A program made the translations under genes and the position numbers. Below, in pieces: positions 14,653-23,901 of a stretch of DNA of 40,764 nucleotides (the stretch's first letter is position 1; every line of letters begins with the position of its first letter). The notes under the pieces were generated by a model. That model worked only from the letters and a program-made list of their open reading frames with translations, had not been told where the DNA came from and made no database searches. Origin of the DNA: Candidatus Hydrogenedentota bacterium (GTDB taxonomy: Bacteria > Hydrogenedentota > Hydrogenedentia > Hydrogenedentales > JAEUWI01); assembly GCA_024280935.1 (NCBI GenBank), contig JAJRPE010000482.1, positions 1 to 40,764 on the forward strand, written 5' to 3'.

Positions 14653-15150
14653 ATGAAGCACAGAGCTTTTTACAGTTTCCACTATGCACCAGATAACTGG
14701 CGCGTTGCCACAGTGCGCAATATCGGGGCGATTGAAGGCAACAAGCCCGCTCCGGATAATGATTGGGAAACCGTCACGAAGGGCGGGGATGCGGCGATCA
14801 AGAAATGGATTGCTGACCAAATGTATGGGCGGTCATGCACGGTCGTTTTGGTTGGAACAAACACAGCCGGACGCAAATGGATTAATCACGAGATTATCAA
14901 ATCGTGGGACGATGGTATGGGTGTGGTCGGCATTCACATTCATGGCTTGAAAAACTCAAAAAGCGAAACGTCTACAAAGGGAAGAAACCCGTTTACTTCG
15001 ATTGGATATGGCAATACGGGAAAGAAGCTCTCTTCCATCGTGAAATGTTATGACCCTGTTGGCTCAAATAGCCAAGAGCGATACGATTGGATCAAGCAGA
15101 ATCTTGCAAATGCTGTTGCAGAGGCCAACAAAATACGCAAAGACAATTAA
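14653..15150 (+). CDS. TIR-like (DUF1863/ThsB-type) protein
   Basis: The ATG at 14653 is used because it lies 8 bp after the membrane-protein stop, with AGGAG nearby; the longer frame begins inside that gene. The 165-residue product starts MKHRAFYSFHYAPDNWRVAT, matching the first strand and loop of ThsB-like TIR folds (FYSFHY), then IKKWIADQMYGRSCTVVLVG and AGRKWINHEI, the strand-helix region around the usual active site. Members of this family make NAD-derived signals or act as sensors in anti-phage defence. Paired with a TM protein instead of ThsA, it suggests a Thoeris-like or related two-gene system (inference). Confidence 0.77.
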   Translation: MKHRAFYSFHYAPDNWRVATVRNIGAIEGNKPAPDNDWETVTKGGDAAIKKWIADQMYGRSCTVVLVGTNTAGRKWINHEIIKSWDDGMGVVGIHIHGLKNSKSETSTKGRNPFTSIGYGNTGKKLSSIVKCYDPVGSNSQERYDWIKQNLANAVAEANKIRKDN

Positions 15151-15283
15151 TTTTTCTCTCAGGTGCCAGATAACAACGTCGGCGGCACCATTATCGAAGT
15201 AGCCAAAATGGGATAGCCGTCTGAGCCTGAAAATAAGCCTACCATACTGGGCACTCGTTTCCTCTGGAAGGAGCACCCTCCCC

Positions 15284-15694
15284 ATGGCAACAAGGAAAGA
15301 CCCGCCCAAACTCTCTGAACTGGAGTGGGAGATCATGAAGCCCCTGTGGGACAGCGGCCCCATGGCGGCGCGGGATGTCTACCAAGCCGTCCCGGAGGAA
15401 CATATCTGGTCCTACAGGACCCTCAAGACCATGCTCTCGCGCCTGGTGGGGAAGGGTGCCCTGGGGTACGAGCAGATCGGCAGCTCCTACCGCTACCATG
15501 CGGTCCACACCCGCGAGGAAATGACCTGTGCAACGATGAAGGCCTTCGTGGACCGCGTCTTCGACGGCGCGCCGCAACCCTTTATGACCCACTTCGCCGG
15601 GTCCTTGGACAAGGACGGGTTGGAGGCCCTGCGGTCGGAGCTGGCCCGCGCTGCGCGTAAGCCAAAGAAGGGGGCAGATGAAGTGCCTGGCTGA
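15284..15694 (+). CDS. BlaI/MecI/CopY-family transcriptional repressor
   Basis: A 136-residue protein with the N-terminal winged helix of the family: LSELEWEIMKPLWDSGPMAA, then YRTLKTMLSRLVGKGALGYE and the HAVHTREEMTCATMKAFVDR hinge into a dimerisation helix. It begins behind GGAAGGAG. These repressors are normally paired with a BlaR1/MecR1 membrane protease; none is present here. The next gene encodes an exported DUF1573 protein. With no protease partner it may be controlled by another proteolytic cue or act on another locus. Confidence 0.87.
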   Translation: MATRKDPPKLSELEWEIMKPLWDSGPMAARDVYQAVPEEHIWSYRTLKTMLSRLVGKGALGYEQIGSSYRYHAVHTREEMTCATMKAFVDRVFDGAPQPFMTHFAGSLDKDGLEALRSELARAARKPKKGADEVPG

Positions 15695-15782
15695 ATCCGG
15701 GATAAGCCATCGGGGGAAGGGGCCGGGCGGATCCTGTTATGATTGGACCGGACACAATGGAAAGAAGGACAGGAGGGTGCTT

Positions 15783-16817
15783 GTGTTGTTTACAAAGCGG
15801 TGTGCAGTGGCAGGGGGGCTGATGGTGGCCTTGGGGTCTACTCTTTTATCCGGGGCCTATGGGGAAAGTGTGGATGGCCCTAAGCTGGTCGTGTCCGCCA
15901 CGGAGATCAACCTTGGGGTGGTGAAGGCCGTCGACGGCATCGAACGGGTTGTGGAGGTGCGCAATACGGGTACGGACACGCTCGTGATTAACCCGATCAC
16001 GGCCCTGTGTACGTGTGTGGAGGTGTCCACGGACTCTTTGGAGGTGGAGCCGGGCGCGACAGGGTCTTTTGTCCTGCGGGCCATGCTGGCCACCTATCCC
16101 AGCAATGAGGTCAAAGGGAATGTGCGGCTCTACACGAACGACGGGTTGCAGCCGGAGGTGGATATCACCGTCCGGGCGAAAATTGTGCCGGAGTATGTGA
16201 TAGAACCCGTCAAGCTGGACTTCGGAAGGCTCAAAGCCGGGGAGTCGGCGGTGCGTTCCTTTGAGGTGCGGCAGAATGGCGACAAGGCCTTGCGGGTAGA
16301 CCGTGTGGAAGCATCGAAGGGGTTGACGGCCACCTTGGAAGAAATCCGACCGAAAAAAGGGGAGCCAAAGGATCAACCCCGGTGTTACGCGGTAACGGTC
16401 ACGCTGGAACCCGGCATAACCCTGGGTGCGTTCCGGGGGACGGTGGTGGTTTTTACCAATTGCGCACGGATTCCGAAAGCAGAGGTGAAGGTGAGCGCCC
16501 AGATCGCGGGACTGGAGTATACCGTCACGCCGAAAGTCCTGGCCTTTGGCACCGCCTCACCGGGGGACACTCTGGGGGCCTTTGTGGTGGAAGGGAAAGG
16601 TATTGCGGTCACGGAAGCACAGGCCGACAACGCCGGGCTGATGCTGAAGGTTTACAAAGTCGTGGCGGGCAAGCGATACCGGGTGGAAGCCATCGCGGGC
16701 AAGAGCGCGGCGGCGGGACGGCTCCTCAGCATGGTCACGCTACGGATTGGAGATGGTGCGCTATCCGAGGAGGTGCGGGTGAGGGTATTCGGGCGCGTTG
16801 AGCAAAAAAGGGACTGA
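15783..16817 (+). CDS. Exported DUF1573-domain protein
   Basis: The GTG at 15783 is chosen because AGGAGG ends 6 bp before it and a signal peptide (MLFTKRCAVAGGLMVALGST, end GAYGES) starts there. The 344-residue protein has repeated Ig-like beta domains: ATEINLGVVKAVDGIERVVEVRNTG with the CTCVEV cysteine pair typical of DUF1573, then VKLDFGRLKAGESAVRSFEV, and a third, more diverged unit (PKVLAFGTASPGDTLGAF). DUF1573 proteins are envelope proteins of uncertain role, common in Bacteroidetes and PVC bacteria. A short relic of this gene follows at 16906. Confidence 0.8.
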   Translation: MLFTKRCAVAGGLMVALGSTLLSGAYGESVDGPKLVVSATEINLGVVKAVDGIERVVEVRNTGTDTLVINPITALCTCVEVSTDSLEVEPGATGSFVLRAMLATYPSNEVKGNVRLYTNDGLQPEVDITVRAKIVPEYVIEPVKLDFGRLKAGESAVRSFEVRQNGDKALRVDRVEASKGLTATLEEIRPKKGEPKDQPRCYAVTVTLEPGITLGAFRGTVVVFTNCARIPKAEVKVSAQIAGLEYTVTPKVLAFGTASPGDTLGAFVVEGKGIAVTEAQADNAGLMLKVYKVVAGKRYRVEAIAGKSAAAGRLLSMVTLRIGDGALSEEVRVRVFGRVEQKRD

Positions 16818-16905
16818 CCCCGAATAAGACACCACTCAAATATACTCTGTCCTGACCACCACCGTACTTATACTTATAGCTGACTGCCCCATTTTTATAT
16901 TTTTA

Positions 16906-17005
16906 GGCCATGTACCCGAGCAATACGGTTAAAGGGAATGTGCGGCTCTACACCCACGAAGTAGTGGTGGACCCTAATACTTCGCAAATATTCTCCGAGT
17001 TATAG
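16906..17005 (+). pseudogene. Relic of a DUF1573 gene segment
   Basis: The sequence encoding MYPSNTVKGNVRLYTHE repeats ATYPSNEVKGNVRLYTND from the gene before it; AAAGGGAATGTGCGGCTCTA is identical in both (16147-like segment against 16931 on). The frame runs only 31 codons and overlaps the end of the convergent lipoprotein gene. It is a duplicated fragment without signal peptide or further domains. Confidence 0.72.
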
Positions 17006-17545
17006 CCCTTCACGGATATAAACTATGAGATCAACCATTTCACTCCCCTTTGCCAGCCCTTTCAACTCCATTGATGTCGGTTTAGAGCTGCCATTTTTCA
17101 CGAATATCGTCACAGTCTCCACCTTGTCGTATAGCAAGATAGAAAATCGACCATTTTGACTGCCCGACACATTTTCCCAGTTCCATGGCTCGTCAGGATA
17201 TATACTCATCGACATCACAACAGCGCCCCCCCTGGTGCTAGATACGCTCTCCTTTGTCTCCCAGAGATCCTTGCCCGTTAGAACACCAGGTTTATACCCG
17301 ATTTCAAATGAGGTCACAGCTCGTCCTGTGTTCTGATACACCACGCGTCCCGCGATGCGTGCAAAATAGTCGGGGTTCTCAGTCCGCTCAATGCTGAATC
17401 CTTCAGCGGTTAGGTCCTGGAGCAAATCTTCAGCATTAGTGTACGCGGCGAAATCTTCCGAGTCACCCTCTTTTCCGTTGCAAGCAGCCAGAGCTATGGT
17501 AATAATCACTGTAGCGACGAAGCCTATACCAAATCTACTAAACAT
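17000..17545 (-). CDS. Lipoprotein downstream of the giant Rhs gene, candidate immunity protein
   Basis: A 181-residue protein with a lipoprotein signal: hydrophobic FVATVIITIALA, then lipobox ALAAC (Cys at about 22). The mature part is beta-rich (RIAGRVVYQNTGRAVTSFEI, VETVTIFVKNGS), like an FxLYD-type envelope domain. It lies 111 bp after the Rhs stop on the same strand. Because the Rhs protein is itself exported, a periplasm-facing lipoprotein is a sensible self-protection factor; this is inference from position. It may also be an unrelated envelope protein. Confidence 0.65.
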   Translation of the reverse strand: MFSRFGIGFVATVIITIALAACNGKEGDSEDFAAYTNAEDLLQDLTAEGFSIERTENPDYFARIAGRVVYQNTGRAVTSFEIGYKPGVLTGKDLWETKESVSSTRGGAVVMSMSIYPDEPWNWENVSGSQNGRFSILLYDKVETVTIFVKNGSSKPTSMELKGLAKGSEMVDLIVYIREGL

Positions 17546-17656
17546 TTCGAAAGGCTCCCATTTTAAGCCAGTTACAATTGACTACTATAACTACTCCCAC
17601 CGTAGCAAGTACCAAATGGCCCTTACTCTGAAATAAACGCCACCACCTGAGTATTC

Positions 17657-20600
17657 TTACATGGTCTGTTCACATACCTGTACATGGGTCCAAGGATTTA
17701 CTGCACACACTTGCCAAGGGCCGACTACCGCAATAGTTCGCCGTGTATCTATGACCTTCCATCGTGTGGTTGTCCAAGTCCTGACAAAAACGTCCCTATC
17801 CGTAGTATATCTATACTCACCGGTACACTCCACCCTTTCCCGATACCTACATTTTACGGTTGTAACCTTGGTGTGCTTGGTTTTATAGAGTCGGTCCTTG
17901 TACCACATAGCATGCGCAATATTCACCTCTGCTAGACCAAAAATAGTTACTCTATACCTAATGCGATTAGTGGCCCTTTCCGTCGAAAAGGTTCTTGATC
18001 TAGAGTTGCAGCCGATCAGTTCACGTGCAAGGCCCAGCGGATCTCGGAACATCACAGGGTTTAGCCTGACATACGCATATAGATTCGGGCCATCAACCAT
18101 GCCCAATGGATCTCTTGAATTCCACCGCCCAGATGCAGGGTTATATTGCCGATACGGAGCGAGGTAGAGGCCTGTGGAGCCGTCCCATCCGGCCCCGGTG
18201 TAACGCCGAGTTACATCAGAGGAGCTTCCCGTGGAGTTATAGAGGCCCCCCATCGGAGAGTATTCGAATGCCGCAAAAGAACTTTTATCCTGATTCCATA
18301 GGCCCCGCGTGGACTTGAGATGATCTCTTGTGTTGTACTTCCACACACCTGAAGCGGGCACCACCCCATCAACATGGGCAACATTGTTTCCTATGTACGT
18401 GCGCACGAGCGCACCTGAGCTTCCGTCAGCCGCGTCTTCCACACTAATGACCTCCGAAGCCATAGTCCAGTTATACCACGTCTCGTCCAGGCCCGCGACG
18501 CGGCTTCTTCGTTTCTGATCACCACCCGTTTCATAGGTGACATTCCCTTCGCCCGGAAAGTTGGACGTAACGCTGTAGAGTTTACTTTCATAGCGATAGG
18601 CATAGGTCGCTGAGTAGGCACCTTGGGTCTTGGATGTAAGCTGGCCCCAAGCATCGTAAGCCATAGTTTGGGTCGTCCCACCATTCACCATGCTTGTCTG
18701 TTCGTTTGCATTGTTGTAGGCGAAGGTGGTGGTGTCCGTTGTGGTAGCAATAGCGTCGTAGATAGCCTTGGTCAGCAAGTTGTCACCATCGTCGTAAGTG
18801 TAGGTGTATCGACGGAGCAGGGTCGGCGTACTGTCGTAGCGCTCTGCTTTCGTTATTCGCTCCCGGCCATCGTATTCATAGGCCCAATAGGCACTATCCT
18901 CGTGGGTTATCTTCGTGATGTTCCCACCACTATTAAAGGCATAGTCGAAGCCCTGTTTAACCGTTGCGCTGTCCTTGTAATGAATCTTGGTCCTGTTCCC
19001 ATCGCTGTCATATCCGTACTCGGTGTGCATACCATTCGGAATGTCCACCTTGGTCAAGCGGCTGTACGCATCATAGGTGTAGCTCCACGTCTTGCTCCCC
19101 GGCGCGGTAAGTGTGCTTACTTGGCCGATGTCATTGTAGGTATAGGCAACCGAGTTGCTGTGATAGTCGTTCATCGTCAACATGTTTCCACGGTCATCGT
19201 ACGTATACGTTAGCGTGGAGTTGTCATAGTCGGTTAACTGGGTCATCCTTCCCACGTTATCATAGGCATAACGAAGTCCATTGGTGCCGTCCAGCCAATC
19301 CGTAAGCTTCGTCAACCGCGCTTCGCCGTCGTAGTAGTAATTGGCGGCGTAGGTGCTGGAAGCATATTCAACCTTGGTCAGCATGCCCGTTGTGTTGCTG
19401 AAGAAGTACGTCGTGGGAGCGATCGATCCCGTGGAACCAGCGCCCACCTTCGTTGCTCGGCCATAGCTGTCGTAGGCATAGACCGTGACCTTTCCAATGG
19501 CATCTGTCGCCTTGGTCAGCTTAAAGGCACCATCGTATTCGTTGGTGGTCGTATGGTTCATCGAATCTGTTACCGTAGAAAGGAGACCCAAGCTGTTGTA
19601 ACTGTAATCGATGTCGCCAACGGGATCCGTCACTGTCGTCAGGCGACCCATGTGGTCGTAGGAAGATGTGGTCGTATTCCCACCAAATCCCGTGTTAGAC
19701 GTAACCTGGCCCAACAAGTTATAGGCCATAGTGGCATTCACAGAGCCGCCCGATGGAAACACGGTTTTTGTCACCGCCCCCATGTTGTCATATTCATGGC
19801 TGGTTGCGATACCCGCCTTGTCGATACTCTTCGTCATCAGGCCGTCCGCGTCAAACTCCCACTTCGTCTCGTTGTTCAACGCGTCCTTCACCTTCGTCAA
19901 CTGTCCACCACCACCGCAGCCGGAACAGCTCACGTCGCCGTAGTAATAGTAGGTATCTTTTCCTCGGGGATCCGTTGCCCGCGTTACGTTACCCATGTCA
20001 TCGTAGTATGACGTGGAAACAATAGCCAGCCCACCCACGTCTGCAATGACCTTGGTTTGACGCCCCAGGGCATCAAACTCATAGTCCGTGTACACGCCCG
20101 TCGGACTCGTCATGCGGGTTACCAAGCCGTCCGCGTCGTAGGCGTACAGGGTGCCCGCCGCAGCCACCGCCGGATGGGTAATCTTGGTGACGCGGTCATT
20201 GGCATCGTAATGCCACGTGTTCCCAATGCCGAAAGCGTTGGCAATGCGCGTCAGGCGGCTTCCGCCGTTGTCGTAGTACCACGTCATGACCGGACCCGTG
20301 CCGTATTGCCGGGTGAGGACCTTGCCCACGCTGTTGTAGGTGAGCGTAGCGTAGGCCGACGCATCCGGCGCGACCAGTTTCGTCATCATGTTGTTGGCGT
20401 CGTACTGATACTCCCAGCGCTCGTAGTTCGTGGTGTCCTTGTAGTAATCGTGGTACTTTGACCGGCCCAAGTCCGTGGAACTCAACGGTGTATTAACATA
20501 CTTGCTGAGCTGGGTGGTGCCATCCATTTCTTTTATGGTCACCACATTGCCCGCGCCCCGGTCATAGCTCGCTTTCAAGCCCTCGACATTGGTCACTTCA

Positions 20601-23600
20601 ATCTTCGTGGCTTCGCCCGTGCCAACCGTGCTCCAACTCCAGGCAAGATCAATGTCATTGCCGGATTTGTCCGTGATTTTGTCGATGAAGCGCCCGTAAT
20701 AATCTTCGTCTCGACGGTCAACGACAACCAGGGTGTCGTAGCTGTAGAGCACGTCCTTGCTGGCGTGATCCGTTACCTTGGTGAGTTCATCGCTTGCGTA
20801 GGCATACTGCATGCTATTCAGGACGGTTGTGCTCTTCTTCAACTCGACCTTCGTGATGAGCGCTCCGCTGTAACTGAAATCCATCGTGTAGTCGGAGGTG
20901 GGCGAGGTGACCTTGGTCAGCTTTCCGGTGCCTACGGCCCCGTCGTAGGCCAAAGTATTGGCATTCCCGGCATGGTCTTCGATGGACTCCAAGCGCGCGT
21001 AGCGGTAGGTGTCTGTTGTTGCTGCGGAGAACGTGTAGGTGAGGCCGCTTTTCTTTTCCAAGGTATAGGCCAGCGTGGTTGTATCTCGCTTCAACACATC
21101 CGATTTTTCGTAGGACTGTCCGGCCGCATGGCGGTAGTAGTAGTCCGTGCCGCTAAGGGTCGAGTCGTATTCGTAGGTGCGGGCGGAGCCTTGAGAGTCG
21201 TAGAGTGTCACATAGGACGGTGTTGTGCCGATTTGGGTGCGAATGTGTGTGTTCAGGTTGTGCGTCCAGCCATCGCCTACGTTGTTCATCCAAGGCTTTG
21301 TAGTGCCTTGATATTCGCCGCGATGCCATCCCTTTTCGTTGATGTACTGCCGGGCAAAGGACATCCGAAGAGTGCCTTGGACGCTTAACGTAAGATCGCG
21401 TTCATGAAGCTTGAGTGATGTGTTGAATACGTTGATGGTCGGTGTTACGCCGGGAGAGGAAACCGGCACGCCGCTGGTAGGGCACAGGGGCGCGGCCAAA
21501 GTCGGAGCACTCAGCGGCCCCTTCGGTGGCGGGGGTGAACTCGGGGGCGGAGGGTTGCTGGGAGGAGGGGGTCCCCCATCATCATCACAGCAGTCTTCGT
21601 CAGGATCGCAAGGCGGATCATCATCACCACTTGGGTTACCACCACTACCACCACCACGTGCGGCTTTCAGCGCAGCGATCTCCATGCGTGCCGCCCCCGA
21701 CCCATGCACTAAGGCCATGCCATTCCACATGGCGGCAAACTCGCCTCGCGCGAGTTGACGTTCACCATGGGCCGTGTCCACGATGGAAACGTGGACATCC
21801 GTTACTTCCGTCACGAGCACAAAGTGGTCGTTGTTTACATAGGCGATATAGGGGAGGGGAAGCTCGCCTACGTTGTTTGCCGTAACGCCCGTGAGCGTGG
21901 CACCCTTCTTCTCCGCTGCTTGGACCAAGCCCAGCATGGAGGTGCCCGTGGCATCCGTACTTGCCAGCTCCGCCAATTCATCGACAGAGATATCCATGCC
22001 GTCACCAGCCAGCAATCGGGCCAGGGCTTCGGGGCCACAACGCATAGCCAGTTGTTGATCTACTTCCGTCTGGGGCAACAATTCGGCCACGGGCGTGGAT
22101 TCATAGAGGTTTTCAAAAATATATTCCAGTGCGGCGGTCGAGGCTTTGCCCTCGTCCAAGTCGGGCCACCGGTTCGCCACTTCGGCGTAAAGATCCGCTG
22201 CGCCCGCATAGTCTCCCGAAGTCATAAAGATGTTTGCCATCTGCACCAAGGCTTTGGATGTATGGCGATCATCAGGGAATTTGAGCAGAAAAGCGTTGTA
22301 GGCTTCCAAGGCCCCTTCCGGGTCATTTTTAAGCAACTCGGCCTTGGACTCGGCGATGGCTAATTCCAGCTTGGCCCGCATGTAGCCCGCCTCGGCCATA
22401 TAGGGCAGGGTATTTTCATAGAATGCAACGGCATCCGCGTAATTTCCGAGGCTCCAGTGGGCGCTCCCGATGGTATAGCCCAGCATGCCCTTGAGCCAAG
22501 GTTCCACGTCATCGCGCGCAAAGGTCTCTGCAACAAAGGCCCCCTTGGCCTCCTCCAGGATATTGGCTCGGTAGATGGTGTTCATGCCCCGGTTGTTGCG
22601 GGCACCACCCTCAAAGTTTGCCAGCACATAATTTACGGCCAGTTTTCCCATGGATGAGGAAGGCAGGGTTTCGGCAATCTCCTTCAAGCGTTCAAAAGCA
22701 GCATCCCGTTCATGCACATCAAGGAGAAGGGCGGAGGAGTACTGATAATCCACCACGCCCAATTGCATATGGTGATGGGGGTCAAGCTGCATGATTTCTT
22801 CGGCGCGGACCACCGCTTTGCGGGCATAGTCCTGGATAATCTCCAGTTTGCCCCGGTGTTCATATTCGTCTTCGGCGCGGCGACCATAATAGGTCAGCAC
22901 GCCATAGCCCCCCTGAACGTTGGTGGGCTGGTAGACTTCCAACTGTTGCTCGAAGTCTGCGATTTCTTCGGGTGTCCGTTGGCCCGCCTTGATGTCCAGA
23001 ACCATGCGAACAATGCCACGGTCAGCGGCCTTAATGGCCGTAGCGTTGCTGTCATAGTCGTTCATGATATGGACAAAGGCCATGGCCGCGTTGGCGTGCT
23101 TTCCTTGATCCTCGCGAAGGGCTGTGGCCTCTTGTAGCTTCGTCGTTGCTTCGGCCCCTGCGCTCAGGACCGTTGATTCTGTACCTGCCTGGGCAAGTTT
23201 TATGCGGACGGGTTCTTCGTCTTTGCGTTTCTGCAGGGCATCGTCAAGCTGGGCGATGATATGGGCGGCACTGGGCAAGCCCGCATCATAGGGGTTCTCG
23301 GTTACGACGCGGGGACCCGCCGTGGCCGTGCGCAGTTCGTCGCGGCTCAGGGTTTTCAGGGTAGGGACGTTCTCGTCCGGGGTAATACCCAGCGTCAGGT
23401 TGCCAACCACGCCTTTGCCCTGGGCCAGTAGCGTGGGCGTCGTGGAGCCATTGGCCAATTGCTTTCGCTTAGCCTCGCTCAGGGGTAGGGGAGCGCCCGC
23501 GCCGTCCGTATTGGCCGCCAATAGCTCCAGCTTGTCCGCAGCGAGGGGCACAGGCCCGTCTTCCGCCGCCATAAGCACCTGTTGCGCTTGTGGAAAAAAA

Positions 23601-23692
23601 TGCCACGCTTGCACGGAAGTTGGCAAGAAGGTGGCAATAACAAACAGGGAGACAAAACGAAAAAACAGACGGTGGTGAGCAAGCATACTCAT
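17657..23692 (-). CDS. Giant exported Rhs/YD-repeat protein with TPR and C39-like peptidase domains
   Basis: The ATG at 23692 is preferred to one 93 bp upstream because AAGGGGA precedes it and a signal peptide starts there (MSMLAHHRLFFRFVSLFVIA, cleaved near VQA-W). In order along 2011 residues: helical/TPR region (about 270-530, GDYAGAADLYAEVANRWPD); C39-like peptidase (about 545-665; Cys 552 in MRCGPEALAR, His 623 in NDHFVLVTEV, Asp 639 in SIVDTAHG); acidic Cys-rich and polyproline linker (about 690-725); YD repeats; RHS core (YRQYNPASGRWNSRDPLG); a 122-residue tip with five cysteines and many Arg, Lys, Trp. Rhs proteins wrap their tip in a shell and cut it free. The fused peptidase is unusual. 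Tip function is not recognised. Confidence 0.88.
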   Translation of the reverse strand: MSMLAHHRLFFRFVSLFVIATFLPTSVQAWHFFPQAQQVLMAAEDGPVPLAADKLELLAANTDGAGAPLPLSEAKRKQLANGSTTPTLLAQGKGVVGNLTLGITPDENVPTLKTLSRDELRTATAGPRVVTENPYDAGLPSAAHIIAQLDDALQKRKDEEPVRIKLAQAGTESTVLSAGAEATTKLQEATALREDQGKHANAAMAFVHIMNDYDSNATAIKAADRGIVRMVLDIKAGQRTPEEIADFEQQLEVYQPTNVQGGYGVLTYYGRRAEDEYEHRGKLEIIQDYARKAVVRAEEIMQLDPHHHMQLGVVDYQYSSALLLDVHERDAAFERLKEIAETLPSSSMGKLAVNYVLANFEGGARNNRGMNTIYRANILEEAKGAFVAETFARDDVEPWLKGMLGYTIGSAHWSLGNYADAVAFYENTLPYMAEAGYMRAKLELAIAESKAELLKNDPEGALEAYNAFLLKFPDDRHTSKALVQMANIFMTSGDYAGAADLYAEVANRWPDLDEGKASTAALEYIFENLYESTPVAELLPQTEVDQQLAMRCGPEALARLLAGDGMDISVDELAELASTDATGTSMLGLVQAAEKKGATLTGVTANNVGELPLPYIAYVNNDHFVLVTEVTDVHVSIVDTAHGERQLARGEFAAMWNGMALVHGSGAARMEIAALKAARGGGSGGNPSGDDDPPCDPDEDCCDDDGGPPPPSNPPPPSSPPPPKGPLSAPTLAAPLCPTSGVPVSSPGVTPTINVFNTSLKLHERDLTLSVQGTLRMSFARQYINEKGWHRGEYQGTTKPWMNNVGDGWTHNLNTHIRTQIGTTPSYVTLYDSQGSARTYEYDSTLSGTDYYYRHAAGQSYEKSDVLKRDTTTLAYTLEKKSGLTYTFSAATTDTYRYARLESIEDHAGNANTLAYDGAVGTGKLTKVTSPTSDYTMDFSYSGALITKVELKKSTTVLNSMQYAYASDELTKVTDHASKDVLYSYDTLVVVDRRDEDYYGRFIDKITDKSGNDIDLAWSWSTVGTGEATKIEVTNVEGLKASYDRGAGNVVTIKEMDGTTQLSKYVNTPLSSTDLGRSKYHDYYKDTTNYERWEYQYDANNMMTKLVAPDASAYATLTYNSVGKVLTRQYGTGPVMTWYYDNGGSRLTRIANAFGIGNTWHYDANDRVTKITHPAVAAAGTLYAYDADGLVTRMTSPTGVYTDYEFDALGRQTKVIADVGGLAIVSTSYYDDMGNVTRATDPRGKDTYYYYGDVSCSGCGGGGQLTKVKDALNNETKWEFDADGLMTKSIDKAGIATSHEYDNMGAVTKTVFPSGGSVNATMAYNLLGQVTSNTGFGGNTTTSSYDHMGRLTTVTDPVGDIDYSYNSLGLLSTVTDSMNHTTTNEYDGAFKLTKATDAIGKVTVYAYDSYGRATKVGAGSTGSIAPTTYFFSNTTGMLTKVEYASSTYAANYYYDGEARLTKLTDWLDGTNGLRYAYDNVGRMTQLTDYDNSTLTYTYDDRGNMLTMNDYHSNSVAYTYNDIGQVSTLTAPGSKTWSYTYDAYSRLTKVDIPNGMHTEYGYDSDGNRTKIHYKDSATVKQGFDYAFNSGGNITKITHEDSAYWAYEYDGRERITKAERYDSTPTLLRRYTYTYDDGDNLLTKAIYDAIATTTDTTTFAYNNANEQTSMVNGGTTQTMAYDAWGQLTSKTQGAYSATYAYRYESKLYSVTSNFPGEGNVTYETGGDQKRRSRVAGLDETWYNWTMASEVISVEDAADGSSGALVRTYIGNNVAHVDGVVPASGVWKYNTRDHLKSTRGLWNQDKSSFAAFEYSPMGGLYNSTGSSSDVTRRYTGAGWDGSTGLYLAPYRQYNPASGRWNSRDPLGMVDGPNLYAYVRLNPVMFRDPLGLARELIGCNSRSRTFSTERATNRIRYRVTIFGLAEVNIAHAMWYKDRLYKTKHTKVTTVKCRYRERVECTGEYRYTTDRDVFVRTWTTTRWKVIDTRRTIAVVGPWQVCAVNPWTHVQVCEQTM

Positions 23693-23901
23693 TACAAATC
23701 CCCTTTCCCCAGGAAAGTGTACTTTTTGGTCCACAATTTTCAAGGTCGCGACCCAAGTGTAATCGCAGTTATGAAAATACTCCAAATCGGAACAGGTGTC
23801 AAGGAATATTTTTTACTGTCCTGCTTCGCTAAAAAATGATTTACTTGCAACTGCGCACAAGTGTTCCATAGCTCGCTCTTCGCGTCCCAGATTGGGAAAA
23901 A

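Noticed and set aside
15846-16376. 176-codon frame opposite the DUF1573 gene
   Set aside because: Arg/His-rich antisense shadow without family signal.
18623-22363. Several 130-207 codon frames on the plus strand within the Rhs gene
   Set aside because: Val/Ile/Arg-rich shadows caused by the repeated YD codons; the minus-strand frame is continuous over 2011 residues.
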